Source of the DNA: Parascedosporium putredinis
Lineage: Eukaryota; Ascomycota; Sordariomycetes; Microascales; Microascaceae
NCBI GenBank assembly: GCA_949357655.1
Contig: CASHTG010000002.1
Location: 1,240,001 to 1,304,000, forward strand
Reading direction: 5' to 3'
DNA length: 64,000 nucleotides
Within the stretch, counting starts at the first letter, position 1, and the number at the start of each line of letters is the position of its first letter. Position numbers and translations under genes: made by a program. The notes below the pieces were generated by a model, which did no database searches, was not told where the DNA came from, and saw nothing but the letters and a program-made list of their open reading frames with translations. This document shows, piece after piece, positions 34,652 through 46,519 of the stretch.

Positions 34652-36149
34652 TTAGACCTTGACGATGGAACCGCCCATGGGAAGACCCTGGAGCCCTGAA
34701 TAGGAAAAAATGCCATGTTAGTTTACCGCGTGCCGCGAAGGGTGGCTTCCTCTGGTGGAAGCAGGAGAGTAAGAACTTACAGCCATCGACCTCCTCGGGA
34801 GCCTGCTGGGGAATAGTGCAGGCGTTGTACAGCTCGGGAGCCTGGTAGTGAAGGCCGGCGCCGGCGCAGTCGTGGTTGAGGTTGCAGCCCTGGTCCATGG
34901 CCCTCTGGAGGGTGTCGTCCTTCCAGCCGAAGACGTAGTCACCGTGAGCAGCGGAGCCACTGAAGGAGATCGGGTTAGCAAATGCAGCAAGGTAAACGGG
35001 TGGAGAGGGAGGAGGGGAGGGAAAAAGGAATGCATACCCGAGATCCATGGAGTAGATGAAGGGGTCAGAGCCGTCCGAGGGCCAGAGACCCTGGTCGGAG
35101 AACTCGGTGACGTTCCACATGAGCTCGAACATGACCTGGGGAAGCTTGACGGGGTGGGAAGTGGGGCAGTTGCCGCCACCGGAAGCACCACCGAAGCCAC
35201 CGGTTCCGTAGGCGACGTGGGTCTTGTGGTCGACGGAGTCGAGGTTCTTGCCGTCCCAGCAGCTAATGAAATCATGCTAATTAGTATCCGTCGCCCTCTG
35301 AAGCTATGGCAAACCGACTGAGGAGGGGGAAACTTACGCAGGGAAGATGATGGTCTGACGGATCATCTTGCAAGTGGGGCTCTTGGGGATGGCAACGGTG
35401 TCGGAGCCGGAGCAAGGAGCACCACCGATGAACTGGTCCTCGTTGGTGGAGGTCCAGCACCTGTGGCAGATGTTGCTCTTGTCGACGGCGCTGTCCTGGG
35501 TGTTACCGGCATCACCGGCAATCATGCGGAAGCCCTGTTGATCGAATGGTTAGTTTTCCATCTCAACGTATATTCATTGACCGTCTTCTTCTCCTTCTTT
35601 GATTTTGATGCCCCGCCTCCCACTGCCTCTTTCCTTCTCTACAAGGCTATCCAACACCAAGGGCTTTCATCCTCGCCCTGGCCCTGACTCGACGTTCGGG
35701 GACCTCGAAGAACACCGCGACCACCTGGAGATGACGAACCTTGGCAAAGGCAGTGGTCTTGCCACTGGGGATGTAGTAGACATCGAGACCACCGTTGTTG
35801 ATGAGCTTGCCCTGGGGACCACCGTTGCCGACCTGGGGAACGCGCTGGTACTGGCCCTCCTTGTTCTTGAAGAACATGACAGCAGTCCAGTAGTTGGAGA
35901 GATCCTCAACGAAGGAGCAAGACGTGCAAGTGGACTGGGCGACGAGGTCGTGCTCGACGGGGTCCATGGTAATGTTGAACGAGTTGCCACCCACAATCTG
36001 GTGAAGATGGGGGTGTAGAGCATGCCGGGGTTGACGATGGGGTCGACACGATCGACAACGAGCTGCGAGCAGGCAAACCGAAGCATGGCCTGGCCGGCAA
36101 CATTCTGCGCGAGGATCGCGGCCGTGGCGGCGATGGAGAGGTGCTTCAT
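34652..36149 (-). CDS. Secreted DUF1996-family protein
   Basis: Exons are 36149-35740, 35534-35338, 35262-35038, 34959-34781 and 34695-34652, giving 351 aa. Signal peptide MKHLSIAATAAILAQNVAGQ. The DUF1996 signature is clear: AMLRFACSQLVVDRVDPIV, then NPGMLYTPHLHQIVGGN after repair, a Cys pair (STCTSCSFVEDLSNYW), and later TCKMIRQTIIFPACWDGKNL, ending GGSIVKV. No WSC domain is fused, unlike many family members. Function of the family is not established; members are secreted and often linked to cell-surface or carbohydrate interaction (inference). One frame break lies at the five-G run 36009-36013 (one base missing), just before HLHQIVGG. Codon usage is strongly C-biased at third positions, suggesting high expression. 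Confidence 0.9.
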
Positions 36150-36957
36150 TGTGGCGGTTGTTGCTCTTTGTTTCTTCTTAACTCCTAGTTGCAGGCAAAA
36201 GGGAACACACAAAGTCAAATTGTGGTTTGTCTATAAAGGAGAGGCAGACGCAGACTCGAGCTGGACCAACGGGGCGAACAAGGGTTGGGTTGAAGGAGAA
36301 GAGAAGAAAGGGAAGGAGGAAGAAAGGTCTAGAGCAGCTGGGGAAGTGTGCTTCTCATGGCATCCTTATACCTTTTTCCAAGCTTGGCCTTTTGGGCTCT
36401 TTCCATGGGGGTGTGCCCGTCCGGCGTCACTTTACATTGATCCATTTGATCCATGGATGGCTCTGCCACTCTTCTCTCACGGCTGTCTTCCCTTAATTCC
36501 TCGCCTTCCTGTTCACCCGCACGTTTGGCTTTGCCAGGCACGCTCTGCCAACCCGTGGAAACACCCCCTCTATCATCGATATATACTATATATTCGACTT
36601 GACCTACACGCACGCGATTAGTCTGGACGTCTTTGCCTGCCCACCACAACCCACCCCCTCTCCGTCCTTTTGGCTCCGCCTCCCGCTGTTTCCCCGTCCT
36701 CCCCATGCTCGCCCCAGACCCCGGGGAGACTTGCGGGGGCGTGTGGGACTAAATGAATGTGGGCGCCAAGGACGGGGCCTGGAGGTCAAATCAGTTCGTT
36801 ACCCCATATTGGCTACAAATGGCCTCTCCTATGGGGGTTAACTGCCGAGAGCGCAGAATTTCCCTGTTGATTCTCGGTTCTCTGGGCGCAATATAACGAT
36901 TGGGTAGGAAGAGCCGCTGGGCCTTGTTGACAGACTAAATTTCATTGCCTGTGGCCG

Positions 36958-37076
36958 CCTTTTTCTTCTCTTTACTCTTTTTCTTTTCCTCTTTTTTCTT
37001 TGTCGCCATCTCTTTGCCATCGCCTTTCGCTTACGTCCTTTTTTTTTTTTCCTTCTATTTTCCCGGCTTCTTGTCT
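36958..37076. repeat. Polypyrimidine tract
   Basis: About 120 bases that are mostly C and T on the plus strand, including a run of 11 T. Simple-sequence asymmetry, not coding. Confidence 0.7.
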
Positions 37077-37794
37077 CCTCACCCCCGCGACCTGGGCAGA
37101 AATTGAGATTCCTGAACATCCGGGGCGCCAGGAGACGCAAAGCCAGCTGCTCCCGGGAGCCCTGCTCCTTCTGTTCCTTTTACTTCCTCTTGGGATTACA
37201 TATATGACGCGGAAGCGGCGAGATACATGGATGTAGTCTTTCTTGGCCTCGAGGCTGATTTACGGTTGTTAGTTGTGCGGCTGGCCCCTGTTGGGACTAC
37301 TGTGGTAAAGGGACCTCTTCGTCCCGTTCAATCTCTGGTGATTTATATCAGAGGCTCGGTTTGTTCTCCTTGACGGCACCACGATCTCCGCGGGGGCGCG
37401 ACATGTTCGTGACTTTCAGTCCCCGAGCACCGTAGCGGGTGGGCCTTGCACTTTTTCGTATGTCTCCTTTATGTATCCTTTCTTTTTCCCGCCTCCGCCA
37501 TTTCCAGTTTTGCCTTCTGCTCCAGAAAGCAGAAGATGGTGTCAGCAGTTCATTCAAAGCCTGGAAAATTCCGCATCTTTCCCATCGCCACTTGGTGCTA
37601 CATAGTTTCCTGACGCAGCTCGGTTGATCGAGCCTTGAAAATTCCTCGAGTCAGGCACAGTCGAAGTTTGGTTGAACTGCTATACTACAGACACGCCCAT
37701 CGGTCCCTTCATTTTTAGCACCCAAGGTTGGCAGAGACGTGAGAAACGTCGCAAAGTCCGGTCGTACGTCTCGAAGCAGGTTGGTCGAAGGGAA

Positions 37795-37916
37795 GCCTGA
37801 GCGGAGGAATGGGGAAGAAAGAAATCGAAATTGAAAAAAAAAAAGAAGAAAAAAATAATAATAAAAGAAAAAGAAAGAAAAACATGATGAAAAGGAGCGA
37901 AAGCGAAAGATTAGAG
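37795..37916. repeat. Polypurine tract
   Basis: About 120 bases almost entirely A and G on the plus strand with an AAT triplet repeat inside. It mirrors the polypyrimidine tract 0.8 kb to the left. Confidence 0.75.
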
Positions 37917-40900
37917 AGTGGTGATACGTACAACGCGCAAGGAAATAAATAAATGGGCCTGTACCTCCACGATTCAGCCTGTCGGATAAAGACGTGACAA
38001 CGGCGGATATTAATTGAGGATGGATGACTTCCTTTCTTCCCCGTCCCTTGGGCACACACTAATCTATATGATGGAGTACATCACTCCCTTTGAGCTTGCA
38101 GCTTGCAAATACAGTCTCTCCAGCTCCTTTCATTCCCCCTATTACATGTAGTCGGGAAAGTGTGTGTCACGAGCCCTGCACAAACGGGGAAGAGTAGAAT
38201 GGAAGGTTCATTCTTCGAAAGCGCTTGCTGCTTTCCGTAAGACATCTTCCAACGTGGTGTTGTCGTACACGTGGGCTTCACCCGACCTACGGATCCTTGC
38301 TTCTTGCTTTTTCTTTCGCCCAATTTTTATTTTTCCTTTCGTTCATCCGCCCTCGTGTCGTTAGGGCCGGAGGTGTTTAGGACCTGGACGGCGCATTGCC
38401 GTCGTGTGAATGTACCATGCCACCGGAACGGGCTGTAAGTGAGGGCCGAATCGGAAAATTGAGCGCTCAGCTTGAGCAATTTCTGCGCGCCGGCGCTCGG
38501 GAATGGGTATTTATCGTCGGTCGGTCAATCTGCCCACCTGCCCCCTCCCATGAATGCAGTCAGGCAGAGAAGATTTCGGTTTGATCTGGGGTTCTGTTTC
38601 TTTTTCTTTTCCTACAAGTTTTCTTGACAAGCCATAAGGGAGAATGATGACGCCCGATCACTATGAACTCGGTCGCCCGCAGCCCCCATCATGGCCGGGC
38701 GTGGGCCCTTAGACAGGTTTACATCGGGGTATCTATGGCCGGGAAAAGAGTGTTTAAGGGCTTCTGGGAAAGAAGGCGCGTCACCGTCTAGAGCGATGAA
38801 CTAGGAGAGAAGGCGGACAACCTTCTGGGGCTGCATACTCAAAGTCTGCTATACATCCAATGGATACATGTATATCCCTGTGTTCTTGAGGCGAACGGGG
38901 ATAAAACTAAGTTGCTAGCGGGTTGAAATTAATAGTGTACATTACCGGCTTCTCCAAACCCCTCTGTTTTCTCGCCAGGGGCGAGGTGAGATAAAGGGAT
39001 GCAAAAGAATGTACGGAAATGGCCTCCAGAACGAGGCCGCTTCGTCCCTTCAAAGCTGGCTTCCTTCAATTTCCCGTGTCTATCTTTCTCTCTCTCTTTT
39101 AGAAACTCCATCGGAATCTTGGAGACGTATTAAGTTGGCTCAGCTGGCCAGGTTAACTCTCGTAGTAATCGTCAGTGATTCACATCCCGACAATACTCGA
39201 AATGTCCTCAATGATACATGTAAGGCGAGTCGTAGGACCTATTATTCGCCACAGGCTCTAAAGGAAACATTGAATACCTTGAAAATCCGATGCAATATAG
39301 CTGTATTCCACAGTTCGTATGAAATCCTAGACTGCTGGTGGTGGACTATGGCGCCGAGCTGCCCAAGGCCGAAGCCAGACTTCTTCCAGCCTAGGCGCGG
39401 CTCATACGCTTCTGTTGTTAGTTAGGCTTTACAGCATCGAGGCACGATGCCGAGACGTTGCTATGCCCACGCTTTCCAGGCAGGTAATATCCAATACAAG
39501 ACTGAAGGTGTCACTTGACGTCGAGCGGAAGGGTTTGATGGGGCCGAAGATGACGAACGCATTGCTCAGAGGCAACTTTCATGGCGCTGCATGGCAGATC
39601 ACTTTCGCAAGCGAAGATTGAGCGCTATTTTCTTCAATCCCCCTTTGCCACAGAAGCCTCCTAATAGCCAAGCTATCCTGAGATATGAAAGGTGCTAGAG
39701 TAGCCTCCTGCTTGCATTATGCCACCCTTCGCTTCCACCTCACGATAAATGCCTCGTTGTAGACGCCCCCTAAAAGTGAGATTCAGTTGCCTTGACGCCG
39801 TCGAGATGATGAGAGTGGATTCCAGTCACTCAAAGGGGTGGCGCGTGTTAGTCACCTGCGTCCCTGGGGAAACGAACGAAATGTTCACTTTCCCCAACAC
39901 AAAACAAGCGGCCGATGAACAGCGGATACCCGGTCAGCTTCACGCCCCCTTAGCCAGCAGCAAAAGCTCTATCTGCACGAATCCATCTTCCAATAGAGGA
40001 GAACGTATCGCAAAAAAGGAACGCAATGGTACTTTCCTGCTAGGGAAATCCTTGCATCCTACAGGAGTAGGTAGGAGGCCCTTGGGTGGGTGGTGTTCCA
40101 CGGCAAGCGAGTAAGGGCTCACCTCCCCTGGCTTGTCAAGAAGAAAAGAGAAGTGCCGTTAATATCCCAAAGTAAGCTCTTACGTATGACGAGAAAGGTA
40201 CGTGATGTCCTAAAAGACCCCCTTCAGCGCACGGCGCTCCTTTGACGGTGCAGGGAATCTGCCGGCTATTTACAGGAGGCCGCCCCAGATAGACAGGTCC
40301 GCGCAGCTAAACCCAGAGACGAATGCACGATCATGTATAGTTGGTGTACAGAATGGCATTTCCTCTACGAAGCTGATGGCCGATAGGTTAATTGGTGGGG
40401 GCCGCTATCTTTTGAAACCTTAGGTCTCGGGCGTCAAGGAGGCAGGTTTTCCATGGCCATTAGATGGGCATCAAGATGGCACGGCTGGTGAAGAACTGGA
40501 CCGAAACCTGGGGTCCGGTCTACATCGTAATTCTATTGATTGCATTAGCTGGCGGTCTGCTTCAGTGAGATAGGTAGTAGGGGATGATCGTCCAGCATCA
40601 AGTCCCCTCTCTTGGACGCCTCATGCCCTGTCTAACTTTGACGTCACGCATCATGAGCCTCAACTAAAGATAGGAGCGAAGCATGTCTTATAGATACAAG
40701 AGAAGACCCAGGCTCCATGTCTCTGCAGATTGATATAAGGAATGCTACCTGCCCATGCTTTGTTTTCTTCAGTTCCTTGCCTTGCCCGGGCAGAGGGCAA
40801 AGAGAGGGTGGCAAACAGCGAGATAATCTGCTATCCGCCGGCAGAATACCCGGTGTTGGCGATGTGTGGTAGAGCATCCATTCTCTGCCGGTGGGAACTG

Positions 40901-43732
40901 TGTGTGCCAGCGAACCATGGTTTGATTCTCCAAAACCTAAATCCCAGGCATGGTCCCCAGAGAATACATTTTGACCGTCGGCTTTTAGAAATGGTTTGGC
41001 TAGGGCGAACTGTATGGCTGCCATCTATTTCCCACACATTCTTATTTGCCCTCTATGTTCCATGGAGGCTCTCTGGGATGTTAGACATGCCTTGGACTAC
41101 ATTCCTCGTGCCGAGCTCTTTCCTTGCTTCCATACATGATGTCGGCCAGACTGGCTCTCCCCTCGCTAAATCCAGGCTCCTTGCGGGAGTTTTGATTCCT
41201 TTCTCCTTGCTGATAACAATATTAATAGCTCCGCGGGAATTAGGACAGCGGCAAGACCAAGGCCGCTTCCTAGCGTGGCGATCTCGGGCGGTAAGTGAGA
41301 GTTCGAGAGATGGGTCATATAACTGAAGGCAAAGGCCCAGGAACTTCGACTTCCCGATGCCCAGAGGCGGTCGCTCAGGTGCGGCATAACTGAGTGGGTA
41401 TACGAGTGTCACGCGCCTCCTATAATGGCGCAGGCCATGGCCTCGAGGAGAGGTCTCTTTCACAGTATATCATAGTTGTGTTGCTTATGATTCTCATGGA
41501 AAAGAGGAGCCTTGGCCCGCTGTGCCGATGCGCAGGCTCTTGGACGGGCCGATATGATCATTTGTGTGGGGGATGGGCGCGCGTCACACCCCGTTGCCGG
41601 AGAGGGGGCAGCGCTAAAGTGTGTTGATAGATGGGCCAACCAGTTCCGTATAAACTGGCTTTGAAGGGGAATGAAAAATTGCGGTAGGTACGAGAACCTA
41701 CATGTACCGTAAAGAGGCACGTAAATAGAATGATTCCTGATGCCGGCCAAGGACACTAGCTCATCTTCATCAGCCGAGAGGAGTGTACTCAACCATCAAA
41801 TACCTTTCTTCTTCATGGAAGGGATAAGAATAGCAGAAGCAGATGTCATCACCGTATGAAATGCAGCTTAGATCTCACCATGAAGGCATCTGGTTGTACA
41901 AAACAACATCCCAAAGAAACCTGGATATGAAAGAAAGGAGGGCGGGGCCTTATCCACCGATGTCGATCTCTTGACAGCCAGATCATACAAGTTGGCCTCC
42001 GGATAGGAGGACCATATTCGTCGCTGATGTACCTGACGATTTTATAGAAGATCCATCGCAAAGGACCGAAACTTGGAGCGTGGTGGAGTCACCAAATCAA
42101 CTCTCTGGATCTAAGGAGCGTCGAAACCGATGCTGCCCGATAGTCATGAGGGGGATCTTGGCTGATTGTTAAGCCCCCAACGGCGGGCATGCGCTGGTGG
42201 ATCCTTGCCTCATTCATACGACTACTTTATATCGAGTGGTGGGCACCGCTTCGGCTAAGGTGACGTGAGGGAGGTGTAAATTACGAACCTCTAGTGTGCG
42301 TACGAATGAGCGGCGGTAGCCCGCAACAACCGGTTCTCCTGACTATACAAGTATGTATATGATGGCGATTCCGCCGTCCGAATGTTTCAAGTTGTTCTTC
42401 CCCCACCCCTTGTTTTTTTGTCCTTTTCTCCTGAGCAGCCTTAAGCTTTGCAAATAAATACTTCCAAGGGTCTGTAATACGCCGTCGCATTTTGGATGAC
42501 TTCGTCGCGGCTTCCCCGGCGACCACGCGGGGATTTGGTGGGAGAAACCGTTCCGCGCTCTGTGGACTGACATCGGGAACGCCACTTTTGGCCTGCCTTC
42601 CTTCTTGAGTGCTCGAGACGGCATTTTGGGGGTTTCATTGGTCCGGAAGATTGGCTCAAGGTTGACGGTTCAGGCACGTGTGTCTATTGACACCCCCGCC
42701 CCCAAAGCCGGCCCTCACCTCTGGAGGCCGGCCACCCTCGTCTTCTCCAGAGCGTCAAGTTCCCTCGCGAAGAGAATGGATATCATCTTTTGCCCAATCA
42801 CGGCTCGGTTGACTAGCGGGCGACTTCTTCCAAAGTTCCGCACACATCCATGGATTCCAAACAGATGTCGGACGCTATGTGCGAGGAAGAGGCAACGCCA
42901 TCTCATTTTTCAGGTGGGACACAGCGAGTCGGAAAATTACCGTCAATGTGGAATTCCCCAGGTATTGCATAAATGTTTCCCCAGAAGATCCTCGGCCCAT
43001 CGCCAGCACGTCAGATTCCCGCCAGACGCGTGGGGCACATGCAGCAGACGGGGCATGGAGCATGGCGACGGAGGAAATTAGAACGCGACGGGCTATCAAA
43101 TGCCTCGAGGGGTCGCAAGTCGAAGCTTCACCCAGGGAGATTGCCCCGCCTTACCATTGCAACTGGCAGGAGCTGCCATCAACTGACAACTCCCTTGACT
43201 CGACCAATCAGTCTTAGCTGATTGACTGGTGCGCCGCAAACGCAGCCACTGCTGGAAAGCCTCTCCGCCTCACGTCACATCGCGCGCTTTAAGTGCTTAT
43301 TTCCCAGAAAGCCGAGGCTCAAAACGTGCATTTGGTGCCCATGTCCATTGCCCTTGTCCATTGCCCTTGTGAATATCATGCACTTGAACCTCCCACTTGT
43401 CGACCACCTCATCCACGGCCAAATTATTAAAACTATCTCTGCCTGAAACCATCGTCTTTCTAACCTTTTCTCGATATTTCCATGCTTCGTCGTGGCCCTT
43501 AACTTGCCAACGCGCCCTCGTCGGGTGTTCGAATTGCCGATGCTGCTCGTCGCAGTCCCATAGCTGCAGCTGTCCGTGATTTCGCCAAACTCCGACACGG
43601 CCCAGATATCCGCCAACGCCTACGTGACCCGCGTGCCCTTTTTATCATATATTTTTTTCCTAGCCATTCTCTCCACTCAATTAACGCATACCCGGACGCG
43701 TCTCGCTTGAGTACTCTTCCGACGTGTGGCCC

Positions 43733-45674
43733 ATGGCCTCCCCAAATCACCACCGGGCGCAACAGCCCCGAGATCGATGCCGACGACCAGCAGCTCCGGG
43801 GCGGGCGATTCCCCGGTCGCCCCGCCGGTCAACCGAAGGGCTCACGCTCCCTCGTCGATCCTATTGCCCGAACAGCTCTCCGATATTCCATGTCCGCGCG
43901 CGAATATGCGACACTCCACAACTATGTAATCTCGCGGTCAAGACTGCTCAAACGCGCCGCCCCTTCCGTCAGTACCGTTGAAAAATTGATCGATGGGAAC
44001 CGCGCTGCCGCGAGGAAAGATGCCAAAGAGAGCAGAGCGGCCAGCGGAGGCGACGATTACAATGTGCGCGCCGTGCGACACGCCATCCGCGTATTTCTTG
44101 CGACCGGCTCCCTCATGAAGCTCTACGCTGTTGTGTCCAAGAAGCTGAAGCGAACTGCAGATGCTGAGTACGTTGCAACGCCTGGCCTCACTCTGGTGGC
44201 GATCATAATATTGATTTTTGTTTAGGGTAAATTCGGGCAACAAGCAGCCGTTCCATAAATCCGATACCTTTCGACTTTCTCTATCTCTCTCGTCAATCCT
44301 CCTCCTTTACCGGTTGCTCTTTCGGTTCTTCACGCGCTTCCGAGCCCACTTGTTAGACCCCTCTGCCGCCCCGTTCCGAGCCCGAAACCCTCGCACCGCC
44401 GCGACGCTCACCTCGCCGCTTGCACCTGCTATTGGCGCCTCGTTCGCCGGTCTGATGCTTGGCATCTACCCGGCGAAGCAGCTACGCGTATCTATTACAC
44501 TTTTGCCATTTTCCGGGCCCTCGAGTTTACCTGGAACATGTGCGAGGAAGAGGGTCTGGTCTGGGGGCTCAAACCCGGTGGCAAGGGGAAGAAGGAGCGG
44601 CCGTGGTGGTTCGGCAGCTGGATGCTCCAGCCCTTCGCCTTTGGACAGTTGCTTCACGCCGTCACCTTTGATAGGGACTGCTTCCCAATGGTATCTACTC
44701 AAATCCTCTCCCATTATCTCCGTTCCGCGTTTTTTCTAACCGCCCCATAGCCTTTTGGCAACTTCATCTTTGGAAATTCGACTGCCTATCTCCACGATCG
44801 GCCCGCCGGATTCCCCTCTCACATCAAGTGGCCAGGCACCTACGATGTTGTTGATAGCCTGGCTCGCATGGCGAAGCTGAACTGGCCGTGCGTACACCCC
44901 CTCGTTCAATCCCCTCTTTGACTCTTCATATTCTAACCAAACCTGTTCTCTTCCCAACAGACCCTTTGTCTCGCCCACACTCTTCCCTGACAAAGAGACT
45001 TTGCCTGCCAGCCTCTCAGCGGTCTCGCCGCTGACCTCTAGCGCCCACCCCTCATCACCTCCCTAGCCTGCGCGACTCTGCATCCCGGTGACCCGTCGTG
45101 CCTACGCACATATCTCACCTTTTGGCTACGCTCCTTCCCGCCCTTAGCGCGCTTCTTCCTCTTCTTCTACTCCGTCCTCGCCTTCCCTCGTTTTGGCGCC
45201 CTCTACAACTCCCCTGTCCAGACCCTAAACCGCATCCTCGCCCGTGCTCTCCGATCCTCCACCTTCGTCACGGGTTCCATTTCCACCGCCTGGGCCTCGA
45301 TCTGCGTCTTCCAGTCCTGGTTCCCCAAGTCCTTCCTCGCTACCCAGCGCTTCTTCCTGGGTGGTTTCCTCGCCGGTCTCTGGGCCTGGGTTGAGCGCCG
45401 CTCCGGCCGTGGTGTGTTCCTCTACTCCGCGAGGGCTAGCGTCGATAGCCTCTGGAAGGTAGGCGTCAAACGTCGTTGGTGGAGAGGCATGAAGGGCGGC
45501 GATGTTTGGGTCTTTGTGCTCGCCCTCATGGCTACTGGCGTTGTTTACGAGAGAGATCGCAAGGCCATCAAGGAAGGCAATTGGAGAAAGGGCGTCTCCT
45601 GGGTAAGAGGCGAGGGCTTGAGGGATTGGAGCGTCGAAGAAGATGAGCTTGTTCAAGAAAAGGATGCCGCCTGA
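43733..45674 (+). CDS. TMEM135-like integral membrane protein
   Basis: Exons are 43733-44167, 44226-44690, 44751-44887 and 44961-45674; about 583 aa. The N-terminus is polar (MASPNHHRAQQP), then a conserved block (DPIARTALRYSMSAREYATL, YVISRSRLLKRAAPSV). Hydrophobic segments include LSLSLSSILLLYRLLFRFF, AIGASFAGLMLGIYPAKQLR, FFLFFYSVLAFPRFGAL and a C-terminal VWVFVLALMATGVVYERD. The Gly/Ala-rich membrane blocks and FRALEFTWNMCEEEGLVWG match fungal TMEM135/PMP24-like proteins (Tim17-related fold), which in animals act at peroxisomes and mitochondria. Three frame breaks: C run 43766-43769 (one extra or two missing), T pair 44495-44496 (one missing), C run 45048-45051 (one missing). No ATG lies in the correct frame upstream of the first break, which supports the repaired start. 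Confidence 0.82.
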
Positions 45675-46519
45675 GCTGTTCAGTGAAGCTCAGGCAATGT
45701 GCCGATCCGGTGGGAACGGCGCAAGATGGCATCTAGTCTTGCCAGTCCGTCGTGTCTTTCCCTACGTTGCTATATCACTGCCATGCATGTAATGCTTTGT
45801 AATGTTCTTTCTACCCCCAGCCACACTGCTTGGGGCTGGATCACGATTATGCCAGATCAGTCGGAGGAACTTTCGTGGTAAAGTCTATTCATGATTGTTT
45901 TCGTCCTAAAACTCTCAAATCCCTCTTAATTTAATAATTGTTCCCCACAGCAAATCGAAAGAAAAAGAAAAAGGGGGCCAAGGGAACTTGAACTCTTCAA
46001 TAGTGAAGAAGTAAAGCTTGAACCTCCATGATACTCGAAATAAAGGTGGTGTAATGCAGCCGGCTTCGTTAGAGGGGGCCTGTCGAACCCCTCGCAGCAG
46101 CAGGAAATATCATATCGCCCCTCCCAAAAGAACAAAAAAGGCAGAGAAAAGACATGCAGAAAGAGCTTTTAGAGACCTAGGGAGGCATATCGACTAATCG
46201 TTGCCCTAAACAAGTTATGAGGATGAATGATGTTCCGCAATCAGGAAATAAAAGAGGGAAAGTTAGGGGGACGCGTTGAATGGTAAGCCAGATAAACTCC
46301 AATATGTGCTGAATGCATTTCGGCGCCATGAAGGACGCGAGAAACAAAAAACGAAAAACGAAACGTAAAACATGATGCAGATAAGCCGCCCAACCATCCT
46401 CTTGACCTGTATTCCATAAAGTCATAAAGTCTCTACCGTCCTTTTTTTTTTCTTGTTTTGATGCTTCTAAATGCACACATGAGAAAGGGAACCAAGCCGA
46501 ACGTACAACAGTAGCCGTT
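45675..46519. other. Intergenic region between convergent genes
   Basis: 3' flanks of the TMEM135-like and BTB genes; no coding sequence supported. Confidence 0.6.

Larger units (their letters stand above)
36150..43732. other. Gene-poor interval of 7.6 kb
   Basis: No protein family is recognisable in any frame. Includes the DUF1996 promoter, a polypyrimidine tract (36958-37076), a polypurine tract (37795-37916) and four TACATGTA palindromes (38143, 38865, 39215, 41699). A 194-codon frame at 40742-41326 has no recognisable similarity and overlaps long frames on the other strand, so it is not called. Confidence 0.5.

Noticed and set aside
31507..36149. Secondary-metabolite (melanin-type) cluster around the tyrosinase
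   Set aside because: No polyketide synthase, NRPS, P450 or regulator nearby; the neighbour is a DUF1996 protein.
40742..41326. 194-codon open frame
   Set aside because: No recognisable motif, several hydrophobic stretches but overlapping long frames on the opposite strand; composition looks incidental.
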